From Oscillospiraceae bacterium (lineage in GTDB: Bacteria > Bacillota > Clostridia > Oscillospirales > Ruminococcaceae): a stretch of DNA of 32,008 nt. Positions 24,890-32,008 of the stretch are shown here, in pieces. The translations under genes and the position numbers were made by a program. The notes beneath the pieces were generated by a model that saw nothing but the letters and a program-made list of their open reading frames with translations, was not told where the DNA came from and did no database searches. Numbering within the stretch: position 1 is the first letter of the stretch; every line of letters starts with the position of its first letter. The stretch is from NCBI GenBank assembly GCA_009784625.1, contig WRBI01000031.1, forward strand, positions 1 to 32,008, given 5' to 3'.

Positions 24890-25297
24890 TTGAAGAAAAA
24901 ACTGATCATCGGTGTAATAGGCGCCGACGTTCACGCGGTTGGCAACAAGATTCTCGACCACGCTTTTACCGCCGCCGGCTTTGAGGTGATTAATCTGGGC
25001 GTGATGGTTTCTCAGGAGGAATACATCGAGGCCGCGGTTGAATGTGCGGCTGATGCGATCATTGTCTCTTCTCTTTACGGACACGGGGAGTTAGACTGCC
25101 GCGGTTTGCGCGAAAAATGTCAGGAGGCCGGAATCGGCGACATCCTGCTTTATGTGGGCGGAAATATTGTGGTTGGCAAACAGCCTTTCGAAGATGTTGA
25201 GCGGCGTTTTCTTGATATGGGCTACAATCGCGCTTACCCCCCGGGTACTGATCCCGAGACTGCGATCGGGCATCTTAATGCCGATTTAGGCGTCTAA
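24890..25297 (+). CDS. glmS: Glutamate mutase sigma (B12-binding) subunit
   Basis: The small subunit that carries coenzyme B12 for glutamate mutase. Its 135 residues keep the base-off signature DxHxxG at 13-18 (DVHAVG), with [16 protein letters not shown] and [15 protein letters not shown] lining the cofactor site. It is very similar to the Clostridium tetanomorphum subunit along its whole length. The start is TTG at 24890, 8 nt after AAGGAG. It is separated from the epsilon subunit gene by three other genes here. Confidence 0.96.
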   Translation: MKKKLIIGVIGADVHAVGNKILDHAFTAAGFEVINLGVMVSQEEYIEAAVECAADAIIVSSLYGHGELDCRGLREKCQEAGIGDILLYVGGNIVVGKQPFEDVERRFLDMGYNRAYPPGTDPETAIGHLNADLGV

Positions 25298-25309
25298 GGG
25301 GGCGGGTAG

Positions 25310-26695
25310 ATGCCTCTGCTCCTGATTGACTTTGGCAGTACGTTCACCAAGTTGACCGCTGTTGACCTGCAGGCGGGGGAAGTAATCGGCGCGGCCGGTG
25401 CGCATACAACGGTGGAGACCGACGTGGGCGAGGGGCTTAACACTGCGCTCAGTGAACTCAAGCGCCAGACCGGACTGAACCACTTTGAACGGCGGCTGGC
25501 CTGTTCAAGCGCGGCGGGCGGTTTGCGGATGGTTGTCTGTGGGCTTGTGCCCGCGCTGACCGCGCAGGCAGCCAAAATCGCATCTCTGGGCGCGGGCGCA
25601 AAAGTCGTGAAGACCTATGCTTATGAATTGACGCGAGAAGACGTCGACGAGATCGCGCAGACCGCGCCGGATATCCTGCTCCTGACCGGGGGGACGGACG
25701 GCGGAAACCGCGCGTGCATCCTGCACAACGCGAAGATGCTGGTTGACTGCCAAGCGCGGTTCCCGATATTAATCGCGGGCAACCGGGCTTGCGCGGCCGA
25801 GTGTGAAAGCACCCTGGCCGGCTGGGAGACAGCCCGGTGCGAGAACGTGATGCCCGGCCTCGGTAAACTCAATGTCGAGCCGGTACAGCGGCATATTCGC
25901 GAATTGTTCCTGCGCCGGATTATTCAGGCGAAAGGGTTATCCCGTGAAGCGGCGCTGATTGACGGGATTTTGATGCCCACACCGGCCGCTGTCCTGCGCG
26001 GGATGGAGCTGCTGGCCAAGGGAACGGGCGCTCTGCCCGGGCTGGGCGAGCTGGTGGCGGTTGATTTGGGCGGCGCGACGACCGACGTCTATTCGATGGC
26101 ATCCGGTGCGCCGGATAACGGAAACACGGTGATGAAAGGATTGCCCGAGCCGTGGGTCAAGAGAACGGTGGAAGGTGATATTGGGATGCGCTACAGCGCC
26201 GACGGAGTTCTGGCGGCGGTGGGCGCGGACGAGCTAGGACGGTTGGCAAACCTGGCATCGGATACTGTAATTGAATTGGTCGGACAGATCGCGGTAAACC
26301 CCGCAACCCTGCCAGACACCCAAGCCCTGGCCGCGCTTGACTGCGCACTGGCCGGCGCGGCGGTCCAAGTTGCGATGACCCGACACGCGGGTACAATCGA
26401 GGAAGTCTACACGCCCACCGGCCCGACCTGGCTGCAAACCGGCAAAAACCTGACCGGAGTGAAGACGCTTATTCTGACCGGCGGTGCGTTGATTCACAGC
26501 GAGCGGCCTGAGAAAATCGCCGGACACGCACTCTATAGCCAGGCAGAGTCCGCCTCCCTGCGGCCTAAGTCAGCGAGGATATTGGTTGACCGCAAGTACA
26601 TCATCTCAGCTATGGGGTTGTTGGCCGAAGACCACCCGGAAACCGCGCTTGGCATTTTAAAACGAGAATTGACAGAAAGGGGGAAGCCGGTATGA
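25310..26695 (+). CDS. glmL: MutL/GlmL-type ATPase, probable glutamate mutase reactivating factor
   Basis: A 461-residue protein with an actin/Hsp70-like fold. It has the phosphate-1 motif LLLIDFGSTFTKLTAVD at the N-terminus, LLLTGGTDGGN, the second phosphate motif VDLGGATTDVYSM, and TLILTGGALIH near the end. MutL proteins always accompany glutamate mutase and are thought to exchange damaged B12, by analogy with diol dehydratase reactivases. It follows glmS after 12 bp and overlaps the next gene by 4 bp (ATGA). Confidence 0.93.
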   Translation: MPLLLIDFGSTFTKLTAVDLQAGEVIGAAGAHTTVETDVGEGLNTALSELKRQTGLNHFERRLACSSAAGGLRMVVCGLVPALTAQAAKIASLGAGAKVVKTYAYELTREDVDEIAQTAPDILLLTGGTDGGNRACILHNAKMLVDCQARFPILIAGNRACAAECESTLAGWETARCENVMPGLGKLNVEPVQRHIRELFLRRIIQAKGLSREAALIDGILMPTPAAVLRGMELLAKGTGALPGLGELVAVDLGGATTDVYSMASGAPDNGNTVMKGLPEPWVKRTVEGDIGMRYSADGVLAAVGADELGRLANLASDTVIELVGQIAVNPATLPDTQALAALDCALAGAAVQVAMTRHAGTIEEVYTPTGPTWLQTGKNLTGVKTLILTGGALIHSERPEKIAGHALYSQAESASLRPKSARILVDRKYIISAMGLLAEDHPETALGILKRELTERGKPV

Positions 26696-27624
26696 GCCTT
26701 ATCCCACTTCAGCGAAATCATTTGTACAGCATTTATTTCGCGCCGCGCGGAAACCGCCGTATGGCACAGCTTGGGATGCAACTCGCGCAGCTGCACTTAA
26801 GTCCGTTTGATCAGCTGATCGGTGTGATGGGTGAGGCGGGTTCGGGCAAGAGCCTGCTGATCAAGGGGATGTTCCCCGGCCTTGAGTTGACCAACGACGA
26901 CGAGGGCGTCAACATCCGCCCCTTGCCCATTTTGGATGTGGATAGCTCGGGCGGGTTCTTTTCCAACCACACCTACCACATGGATATCCGCTTTGAGTCG
27001 GCGTTCACCCAGATGCATGACTTGGCCGAAGCGGTCAAAAAGGCGCTGACTATGGGAAAGCGGGTGGTGGTCGAACACTTTGACCTGCTTTATCCCTTTT
27101 TGGATAAACGAAACGCCGATGTTCTGATCGGGGTAGGCGCCGAAGTCGCAATCGCGCGGACAACCATCTTCGGGCCGTTGCCGGACGAAATCGCGAAGAT
27201 GGCGTTTGACACAATTAAATACCGCAAGATGGCGCACACCGCCGAAGATTTGATCGACTACCTGCTTACCGACAGCCTGGATGAAGATTATGAGCACAGC
27301 GATGTGCGCAACGGCTTTGTCCTGCGCTTTCAAAAGCGGCCGATCTTTGACCTTGAGCGGTTGGCCAAGAATATGGAAGACCTGATCGATCAGGATATCC
27401 CAATCTCTTACGCGGACGAAAACCACATCAACGTTGGCGATCGCCTGCAAAGGTGCACCGGCCCGCGGATGCATGTCCGAAGTACGGGCGAGATCGAAGT
27501 ATTCCGCCTGCTCGACCACATCATTTATGACGCGCAGGAAAAGAGATATCTGCTGGTCGGGCTGGTGGGAAAGCGCGGGGGAGACATCGAAGAAGATTTA
27601 AACCGGCTGGGGTTTGGGGGATAA
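26692..27624 (+). CDS. P-loop NTPase of unknown function in the glutamate mutase operon
   Basis: The 310-residue product has a clear Walker A GEAGSGKS (47-54) followed by LLIKGMFPGLELTNDDEGV, and a kinase-like VVVEHFDLLYPFLDK stretch. From memory, similar operon proteins are labelled as carrying an alanyl-tRNA synthetase second additional domain in the C-terminal half (region around DENHINVGDRLQRCTGPRMHV); I cannot confirm this. It overlaps glmL by 4 bp and is 2 bp from the mesaconase gene, so it is firmly part of the operon. A chaperone, cofactor-handling or editing role are all open. Confidence 0.7.
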   Translation: MSLIPLQRNHLYSIYFAPRGNRRMAQLGMQLAQLHLSPFDQLIGVMGEAGSGKSLLIKGMFPGLELTNDDEGVNIRPLPILDVDSSGGFFSNHTYHMDIRFESAFTQMHDLAEAVKKALTMGKRVVVEHFDLLYPFLDKRNADVLIGVGAEVAIARTTIFGPLPDEIAKMAFDTIKYRKMAHTAEDLIDYLLTDSLDEDYEHSDVRNGFVLRFQKRPIFDLERLAKNMEDLIDQDIPISYADENHINVGDRLQRCTGPRMHVRSTGEIEVFRLLDHIIYDAQEKRYLLVGLVGKRGGDIEEDLNRLGFGG

Positions 27625-27626
27625 TT

Positions 27627-28469
27627 ATGCGGATAATCAAGTCGCAAAAAATTACTGAAGCGGTGGCCAGGCTTTGTATACGGGCCAACTGCCGCCTTTC
27701 GCAGGATGTGAAAGATTGTATCCAGGCCTGTCACGCCGGTGAGACCTGGCCGATCGCCAAAGATACACTGGGTAAGATCATCGAAAACTATGAACTGGCC
27801 GCGCGCGCCAATGTACCTGTTTGTCAGGATACCGGCGTCGCCTGCGTTTTTTTAGAAATCGGTGAGGATGTACACATAAGTGGCAGAATTGCCGACGCGG
27901 TTGATGAGGGTGTGCGCCGGGGTTATGGCGAGGGATATCTGCGCAAGTCGGTGGTCAGCGAGCCGCTGTTTGAGCGGATAAACACAAAGGACAACACCCC
28001 GGCCTTTCTCTATACCGAGTATGTGCCGGGTGATCAGGTGACGGTGACCGTTGCGCCCAAAGGGTTCGGCAGCGAAAACGAAAGCAAGCTCAAGATGCTT
28101 TTGCCATCCGACGGGATTGACGGCGTGATCAAGTTTGTGGTCGAGTCGGTCGCCGGTTCCGGACCCAACCCATGCCCGCCGGTATTGGTGGGGGTCGGGC
28201 TGGGCGGTACATTTGACAAGGCTGCTCTACTGGCTAAAAAGGCATTGCTCCGCCCGGCCGGGCAGCCAAACGCCGATCCGCGCTACGCCCAGTTAGAGAC
28301 AGAGCTGCTCGAAAAAATCAACGCCCTTGGCATCGGCCCGCAAGGCTACGGCGGCCGGGCAACCGCGCTGGCCGTGGCCATCGAGTATACGGCTACCCAC
28401 ATTGCCGGCCTGCCCTGTGCCATCAACCTCAACTGTCATGTGGCCCGACACGCTTCGGAGGTGATCTAA
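27627..28469 (+). CDS. Class I fumarase/mesaconase alpha subunit (4Fe-4S)
   Basis: The iron-sulfur subunit of a two-part class I hydratase, 280 residues. Cluster-binding cysteines are in VCQDTG (Cys66), GPNPCPP (Cys183) and NLNCHVARH (Cys270), the standard pattern. The best substrate guess is mesaconate, hydrated to (S)-citramalate, because the gene ends an operon that makes mesaconate; class I fumarases often accept both mesaconate and fumarate. The beta subunit starts directly at the next base after the stop codon. Confidence 0.92.
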   Translation: MRIIKSQKITEAVARLCIRANCRLSQDVKDCIQACHAGETWPIAKDTLGKIIENYELAARANVPVCQDTGVACVFLEIGEDVHISGRIADAVDEGVRRGYGEGYLRKSVVSEPLFERINTKDNTPAFLYTEYVPGDQVTVTVAPKGFGSENESKLKMLLPSDGIDGVIKFVVESVAGSGPNPCPPVLVGVGLGGTFDKAALLAKKALLRPAGQPNADPRYAQLETELLEKINALGIGPQGYGGRATALAVAIEYTATHIAGLPCAINLNCHVARHASEVI

Positions 28470-29027
28470 ATGACCCATCATATCCAGCTGCCGCTGACAA
28501 AAGAGGCGGCAAAATCCCTGAAAAGCGGAGACGCCGTCTACCTGACCGGAACAGTCTACACCGCGCGGGATGCCGCACACAAGCGGTTTGTCCAGCTTTT
28601 ACAGGAAGGCGGCGAGATGCCGATCGAAATGGATGGCGCGGTTATTTACTACGTGGGGCCGACCCCGCCAAAGCCCGGGCAGATCATCGGCTCTGCCGGG
28701 CCGACCACCAGCTCGCGGATGGACGTCTACGCGCCGGAGCTTATCAGATGCGGCCTGCGCGGAATGATCGGAAAAGGCAAGCGGACAAGCGAAGTAGTCG
28801 AGGCCATGAAGGAGTCGGGCGCGATCTATTTCGGGGCGATCGGCGGGGCGGGTGCGCTGCTGGCTGAGTGCATCAAATCCAGCGAGGTGGTGGCGTTTGA
28901 GGACCTTGGCACCGAGGCTGTCCGCAAGCTGGAAGTCGAGCGGTTTCCGGCGGTGGTACTCATTGACGCGTCCGGGCGCGACCTTTATCATGACGGCCGG
29001 GAAGACTATCTGACAAACGGGAAATAG
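28470..29027 (+). CDS. Class I fumarase/mesaconase beta subunit
   Basis: A 185-residue partner of the preceding gene, matching the C-terminal domain of class I fumarases: LKSGDAVYLTGTVYTARDAAHKR, IYYVGPTPPKPGQIIGSAGPTTSSRMDVYAP, MIGKGKRTSEVVEAM and YFGAIGGAGALLAECI. GGAGGTGA lies at the end of the alpha gene, 4 nt before the ATG. It is the last gene of the plus-strand run; a hairpin follows. Citramalate lyase, the expected next enzyme, is not encoded in the window. Confidence 0.93.
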   Translation: MTHHIQLPLTKEAAKSLKSGDAVYLTGTVYTARDAAHKRFVQLLQEGGEMPIEMDGAVIYYVGPTPPKPGQIIGSAGPTTSSRMDVYAPELIRCGLRGMIGKGKRTSEVVEAMKESGAIYFGAIGGAGALLAECIKSSEVVAFEDLGTEAVRKLEVERFPAVVLIDASGRDLYHDGREDYLTNGK

Positions 29028-29059
29028 CTCTGATCTCTCTCTACATAATACAGCAACAA

Positions 29060-29087
29060 AAGGACACGGCCCGCTGGCCGTGTCCTT
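29060..29087. terminator. Bidirectional terminator between the operon and the second diguanylate cyclase
   Basis: A perfect 12-bp stem (AAGGACACGGCC 29060-29071 with 29076-29087) and a CGCT loop. A short T-rich tail lies on the plus side and TTTTGTTG on the minus side. It separates two convergent genes. Confidence 0.82.
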
Positions 29088-29104
29088 AGTTTAGGCAGAT
29101 GCAC

Positions 29105-30247
29105 TTAGCCGCGCGTGCTGATATCGTTAACTTTCGCGGAACTGCGTTCTTTTTGTCGTTTTTTCTCGTCGTACATGGCCTCATCCGCACGGCCGAACAG
29201 GTCTCGCAAACTGTTGTCAGCCTCTTTGTCGAATGTGGCCGCGCCAAATGCACAGCTAAATCTATGCGGATGAGATATCATGGTCCTTTCCTCACCGAGT
29301 GTCAAAAGCAGTGCGTCGATTTCCGATTGTTGTTTGCCGACGACAACAGCAGCAAACTCGTCCCCGCCAATCCGAAAAAGCTTGCCCGAATTGCCGATGT
29401 GCTTGGCCAGTACATTTGCGATGCCTGTGAGGTAAGCATCCCCCGCTTTGTGCCCAAATGTATCGTTGATTGTTTTTAGATTATTCACATCGAAGATGAT
29501 CAGCGTCACTTTGGCGTCTTCGTTTTCGTTAAGCAGCTCTTCACACTCGCGAAGCCGGTGCTCGAAAGAGAGCCGGTTCTCATAGCCGGTCAAGAAGTCT
29601 GTGTATGCCAGCTTTTGATAGAACGGTTCACTTGCCTTGCTGATCGAAAGATAGGCGACGACCGAAATCAAAAGAATCAGAGCGGCCGACACTGCGAGGC
29701 TGTACATTGCTGTCCGGCGGTGAGATTCTTGCAGTGAATCGACATCATACTCCATTGCGACAATCAGCAGAACCTGACCGTCTGCGTTCAGCACAGGCCA
29801 ATAAATCGCGAAGAGGTCGCCGTGCTCTTCGGTATTGTGTACTTGGCTGCTTGAGACCGCAATCCCGTCGCGAATACTTACGCGCAGCTCCTCCATCATC
29901 GAATCAGGCGGCCGATAATTTCCGCTCGGCGTGATCAGAGATGTATAAACATCGCCGGAACCGCCTTCCCAAGCGACGTAAAGATGCTGAATGCCGCCAA
30001 TCCCTTGGATGAGATTCAACCGGTCCTGCACTTCGGATCTTATCCGCACATCGGTCACTGCCCCAACGAGGTCCTCAGTGGTGAGTACCTGAACAATATA
30101 ATCCAGCACCCCGCGCGAGCGCTCCCGCATGTCGCCGATCATAGCATTGTAAGTCATAGCATAAAAAATGCTATACACACCGGCCGCGGCAATAATAACA
30201 GCGGTCAGCAAGATAATATACAATCTGATAATGAGCTTGTTGTTCAC
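29105..30247 (-). CDS. Membrane diguanylate cyclase with extracytoplasmic sensor
   Basis: Should make cyclic di-GMP. The GTG at 30247 is chosen because GGAG lies 7 nt before it; the frame is open to an ATG at 30295 without such a site. The 380-residue protein has a membrane segment at about 5-30, an outside sensor region (about 31-180), a second membrane segment (about 183-203) and a GGDEF domain with an intact GGDEF loop at 294-298 and FDVNNLKTIND. Unlike the cyclase at 200-1606, it lacks the RxxD inhibition motif before the loop (the equivalent residues are glycines). The sensor differs from CHASE and its ligand is unknown. Confidence 0.9.
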   Translation of the reverse strand: MNNKLIIRLYIILLTAVIIAAAGVYSIFYAMTYNAMIGDMRERSRGVLDYIVQVLTTEDLVGAVTDVRIRSEVQDRLNLIQGIGGIQHLYVAWEGGSGDVYTSLITPSGNYRPPDSMMEELRVSIRDGIAVSSSQVHNTEEHGDLFAIYWPVLNADGQVLLIVAMEYDVDSLQESHRRTAMYSLAVSAALILLISVVAYLSISKASEPFYQKLAYTDFLTGYENRLSFEHRLRECEELLNENEDAKVTLIIFDVNNLKTINDTFGHKAGDAYLTGIANVLAKHIGNSGKLFRIGGDEFAAVVVGKQQSEIDALLLTLGEERTMISHPHRFSCAFGAATFDKEADNSLRDLFGRADEAMYDEKKRQKERSSAKVNDISTRG

Positions 30248-30301
30248 ACAATCACTCCGCTCTGTAATGCGCGATGGCAAAGTTACCGTATACATGCGGC
30301 T

Positions 30302-30330
30302 AAAAACGGCCGGAAGCCATATCGCCGGCC
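30302..30330 (-). promoter_or_regulatory. Terminator-like hairpin in the leader of the second diguanylate cyclase
   Basis: On the minus transcript GGCCGG and CCGGCC pair (30330-30325 with 30313-30308) around an 11-nt loop, followed by GTTTTT. It lies about 55 nt upstream of the GTG start and about 80 nt after the predicted transcription start, a layout used by attenuators and riboswitches. An upstream CGGCC (near 30350) could pair with the first arm as an antiterminator. No known riboswitch core is visible. Confidence 0.5.
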
Positions 30331-30399
30331 AGAAAATTTCACATATGTAGGCCGTGACTGATCAGTTAATATCAAGTATTCTTAAAGCAAAAATCGCTA

Positions 30400-30428
30400 T
30401 TGACAGCTTATTTAAATTATACTATTTT
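30400..30428 (+). promoter_or_regulatory. Candidate promoter of the MFS transporter gene
   Basis: TTGACA, 17 bp and TATTTT lie about 180 bp upstream of the transporter ATG, overlapping the divergent cyclase promoter on the opposite strand. The two polymerases would compete for the site. Confidence 0.45.
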
Positions 30429-30444
30429 AATGGCTCTATGTCAA
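30416..30444 (-). promoter_or_regulatory. Full-consensus sigma-A promoter of the second diguanylate cyclase
   Basis: On the minus strand TTGACA, a 17-bp spacer and TATAAT match consensus at all twelve bases. Transcription would begin near 30409, giving a leader of about 160 nt to the GTG start. Confidence 0.82.
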
Positions 30445-30609
30445 TTAATCAAAGTAGTTGGAGTAAAAATAACGGTAACACGTGAGACGGTTTGCGCCGG
30501 GCTCGCGCTGATGTCGGGAAATCTGTCGTTGATTTTTGATCATCACACATGTATAATGTAAACTGACCAGCGACCATACATTGCCAAAAGAAAAGAAGAA
30601 ACCGCAAGT

Positions 30610-31782
30610 ATGAAAACATTTAACGTCAATGTATTGTATACCTATAAGTTTATCAGCGAGTGTTTGCCCATCTACGCTTTTTACACCATTCTGTTTATCG
30701 AGCGGGGGAAGTCGGTCACCGAAATCGCCGTACTGATCGCGCTTTGGAGCGCGTTTTCCATCGTGTTTGAGATACCGTCCGGGATTCTGGCCGACCGGTG
30801 GAATCGAAGGAACTTGCTTGCACTGGCAGCTGTGCTGCAGGGGGTTTGCTTTGTTGTCTGGTATTTTTCCCACACCTTTTGGATGTTTGCGCTCGGTTTT
30901 TTGTTCTGGGCGGTTTCAGGGGCGTTCGTCTCGGGAACAGAAGAGGGCCTGATTTACGACAACCTGAAAAGCGACGGGTGTGAGGATCGGTTCACCGAAG
31001 TATACGGCAGGGCAAAGTTTTACGCAAATGTGGGCGCCATCGCCGGAATCGCGTCTGCCGGTGTGATGGCCAGTTTTATCCGGATCGAAACCATCGCGTT
31101 GATCTCGGCGGCAATCTGCCTTGTCAACGCGGTCTTTGCGCTGCAAATCAGGGAGAAGAACTTGTACGGCGAACAGTTGGGCGAAGAATCTGCCGGCGTG
31201 TTTGAAACGCTCAAGCAGGCGTGCGTCTTTATCAAAGGCAGTGGCGTGGCCGCGGTTGCCATTCTGTTTTTGGTGTTGTTCGCGAGTTTGGGCAGTTATC
31301 TCGACGAGTTTGATGCGCTCATCATCAACGATTTTGGGATGTCTAACGTTTGGGTCAGTGTGATTTTAGCCGTGCGGTTTGCGTTCATTGCGCTGGGTGA
31401 TCTTTTAGCGCCGGTTGTGGAAAAGAAAATCTCGTCTCCGGGGCAGATATTTTTGCTCAGTGGGTTGTCGTCTGTTTTGCTCATAGTTTTTGCCGCGGTT
31501 TGGAACCAATACGCGATCCTGGTTTTTGGCCTGGCGTTTATGTTGATGGCGGTGGCTGAGATTTTGCTGGTAAACGCGCTGCAAAATGAGATCAAAGAAG
31601 AGGGCAGGGCGACGGTGATGTCTTTTTTCGGGGTTGGGCAAAATGTTGCGATGATTTGTTTTAGCTTGATTTTTGCGCTGCTTGCGGGGGTGTTTACCTT
31701 GCAGCAGGTTTATTTGTTTTTATCTATATATGGCGTTTTGGGCGGGGTGGGGTTTTATTTGTTTTCGAAGGTGAGGAGGTAG
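30610..31782 (+). CDS. Major facilitator superfamily transporter
   Basis: A hydrophobic 390-residue protein with about twelve membrane segments. The loop after segment 2 reads GILADRWNRRN, the MFS signature between helices 2 and 3, and SGTEEGLIYDNL follows helix 4, a stretch seen in drug-efflux-like permeases. The N-terminus begins directly with a membrane helix. The ribosome site is weak (AAGAAGAAA). The substrate cannot be told, and nothing connects it to histidine metabolism except position. Confidence 0.82.
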   Translation: MKTFNVNVLYTYKFISECLPIYAFYTILFIERGKSVTEIAVLIALWSAFSIVFEIPSGILADRWNRRNLLALAAVLQGVCFVVWYFSHTFWMFALGFLFWAVSGAFVSGTEEGLIYDNLKSDGCEDRFTEVYGRAKFYANVGAIAGIASAGVMASFIRIETIALISAAICLVNAVFALQIREKNLYGEQLGEESAGVFETLKQACVFIKGSGVAAVAILFLVLFASLGSYLDEFDALIINDFGMSNVWVSVILAVRFAFIALGDLLAPVVEKKISSPGQIFLLSGLSSVLLIVFAAVWNQYAILVFGLAFMLMAVAEILLVNALQNEIKEEGRATVMSFFGVGQNVAMICFSLIFALLAGVFTLQQVYLFLSIYGVLGGVGFYLFSKVRR

Positions 31783-31828
31783 TTTGTCTTCGGTGGGTTG
31801 GTCTTTGTATAAGGGTGAATCTCCGATT

Positions 31829-31914
31829 CCTTGCCTTTCGGGCTATAAGGACATATCGGAATCTTCGGTGGCCTTGCGTTTCGGGCTATAAGGACATATC
31901 GGAATCTCCGATGG
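31829..31914. repeat. Two tandem 43-bp repeats
   Basis: CCTTGCSTTTCGGGCTATAA begins each unit (31829-31871 and 31872-31914). The units differ at only a few bases, and a degraded partial unit precedes them (31806-31828). They contain no coding frame of note and lie just after the transporter gene. Confidence 0.75.
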
Positions 31915-31923
31915 AATAAGAAT

Positions 31924-31981
31924 GGGGCGCTTCGCCCCCAAACCCCCGAGTTACTCTTTTTGCTTGCCCAAAAAGAGTAAC
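31924..31981 (+). terminator. Pair of hairpins near the window end, possible terminator
   Basis: GGGGCG-CTT-CGCCCC (31924-31938) is followed by a perfect 13-bp stem (31950-31962 with 31969-31981, GTTACTCTTTTTG arm). The second stem lacks a trailing T-run on the plus strand, so termination is not certain. Confidence 0.45.
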
Positions 31982-32008
31982 CAGAAAAAGGGCACTTAAG
32001 GGGGGCAG

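Noticed and set aside
30302-30409. Cyclic di-GMP riboswitch (GEMM type) in the cyclase leader
   Set aside because: The conserved core and tetraloop-receptor sequences of known cyclic di-GMP riboswitches are not present.

Overview
The window looks like a chromosomal segment from an amino-acid-fermenting member of the Bacillota, most likely class Clostridia. The reasons are strong GGAGG-type ribosome binding sites, sigma-A-type promoters, intrinsic terminators, frequent GTG/TTG starts, and a near-complete anaerobic route from histidine through glutamate to citramalate. No phage, plasmid, CRISPR or transposase gene is visible. The species cannot be named from the sequence alone.

Layout. (1) 1-1850: the tail of an AbrB-like regulator, a shared terminator, and a membrane diguanylate cyclase. 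(2) 1847-6100, minus strand: a histidine-themed cluster of tRNA-His(GTG), histidyl-tRNA synthetase, a DapF-fold two-cysteine racemase that may act on histidine, and one 567-residue protein joining a VanX-like D-Ala-D-Ala dipeptidase domain to a complete long-form ATP phosphoribosyltransferase (HisG). (3) 6126-9192, minus strand: a YuiF-type permease and histidine ammonia-lyase. (4) 9581-14659, plus strand: a first long-type urocanase and a large BTAD/ATPase/TPR regulator of the SARP type. (5) 14684-16117: a 201-bp inverted-repeat element and imidazolonepropionase (minus strand). (6) 16311-29027, plus strand: a second urocanase, then eleven tightly spaced genes: formimidoyltransferase, cyclodeaminase, glutamate mutase epsilon subunit, methylaspartate ammonia-lyase, an AtuA-like protein, a DUF4387 protein, glutamate mutase sigma subunit, a MutL-type protein, a P-loop protein, and the two halves of a class I fumarase/mesaconase. 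Two copies of a 120-bp folded repeat flank the methylaspartate ammonia-lyase gene. (7) 29060-32008: a second diguanylate cyclase, a major-facilitator transporter, and terminal short repeats.

How it works together. Histidine enters through the permease and is converted by HutH, HutU and HutI to formiminoglutamate. The formimidoyltransferase and cyclodeaminase move the one-carbon unit to folate and release glutamate. Glutamate mutase, methylaspartate ammonia-lyase and mesaconase carry glutamate to citramalate. Citramalate lyase, the last step to pyruvate and acetate, is not in the window.

The most notable regulatory signal is a 17-bp identical block holding two heptamers (consensus TTAGACG) 11 bp apart. 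It lies exactly 9 bp upstream of a TATAAT box in front of both hutH and the second urocanase. This is the geometry known for SARP activators, and a SARP-type gene lies between the two sites. The most unusual protein is the VanX-like/HisG fusion, in which the usual catalytic glutamate of the peptidase motif is read as lysine.
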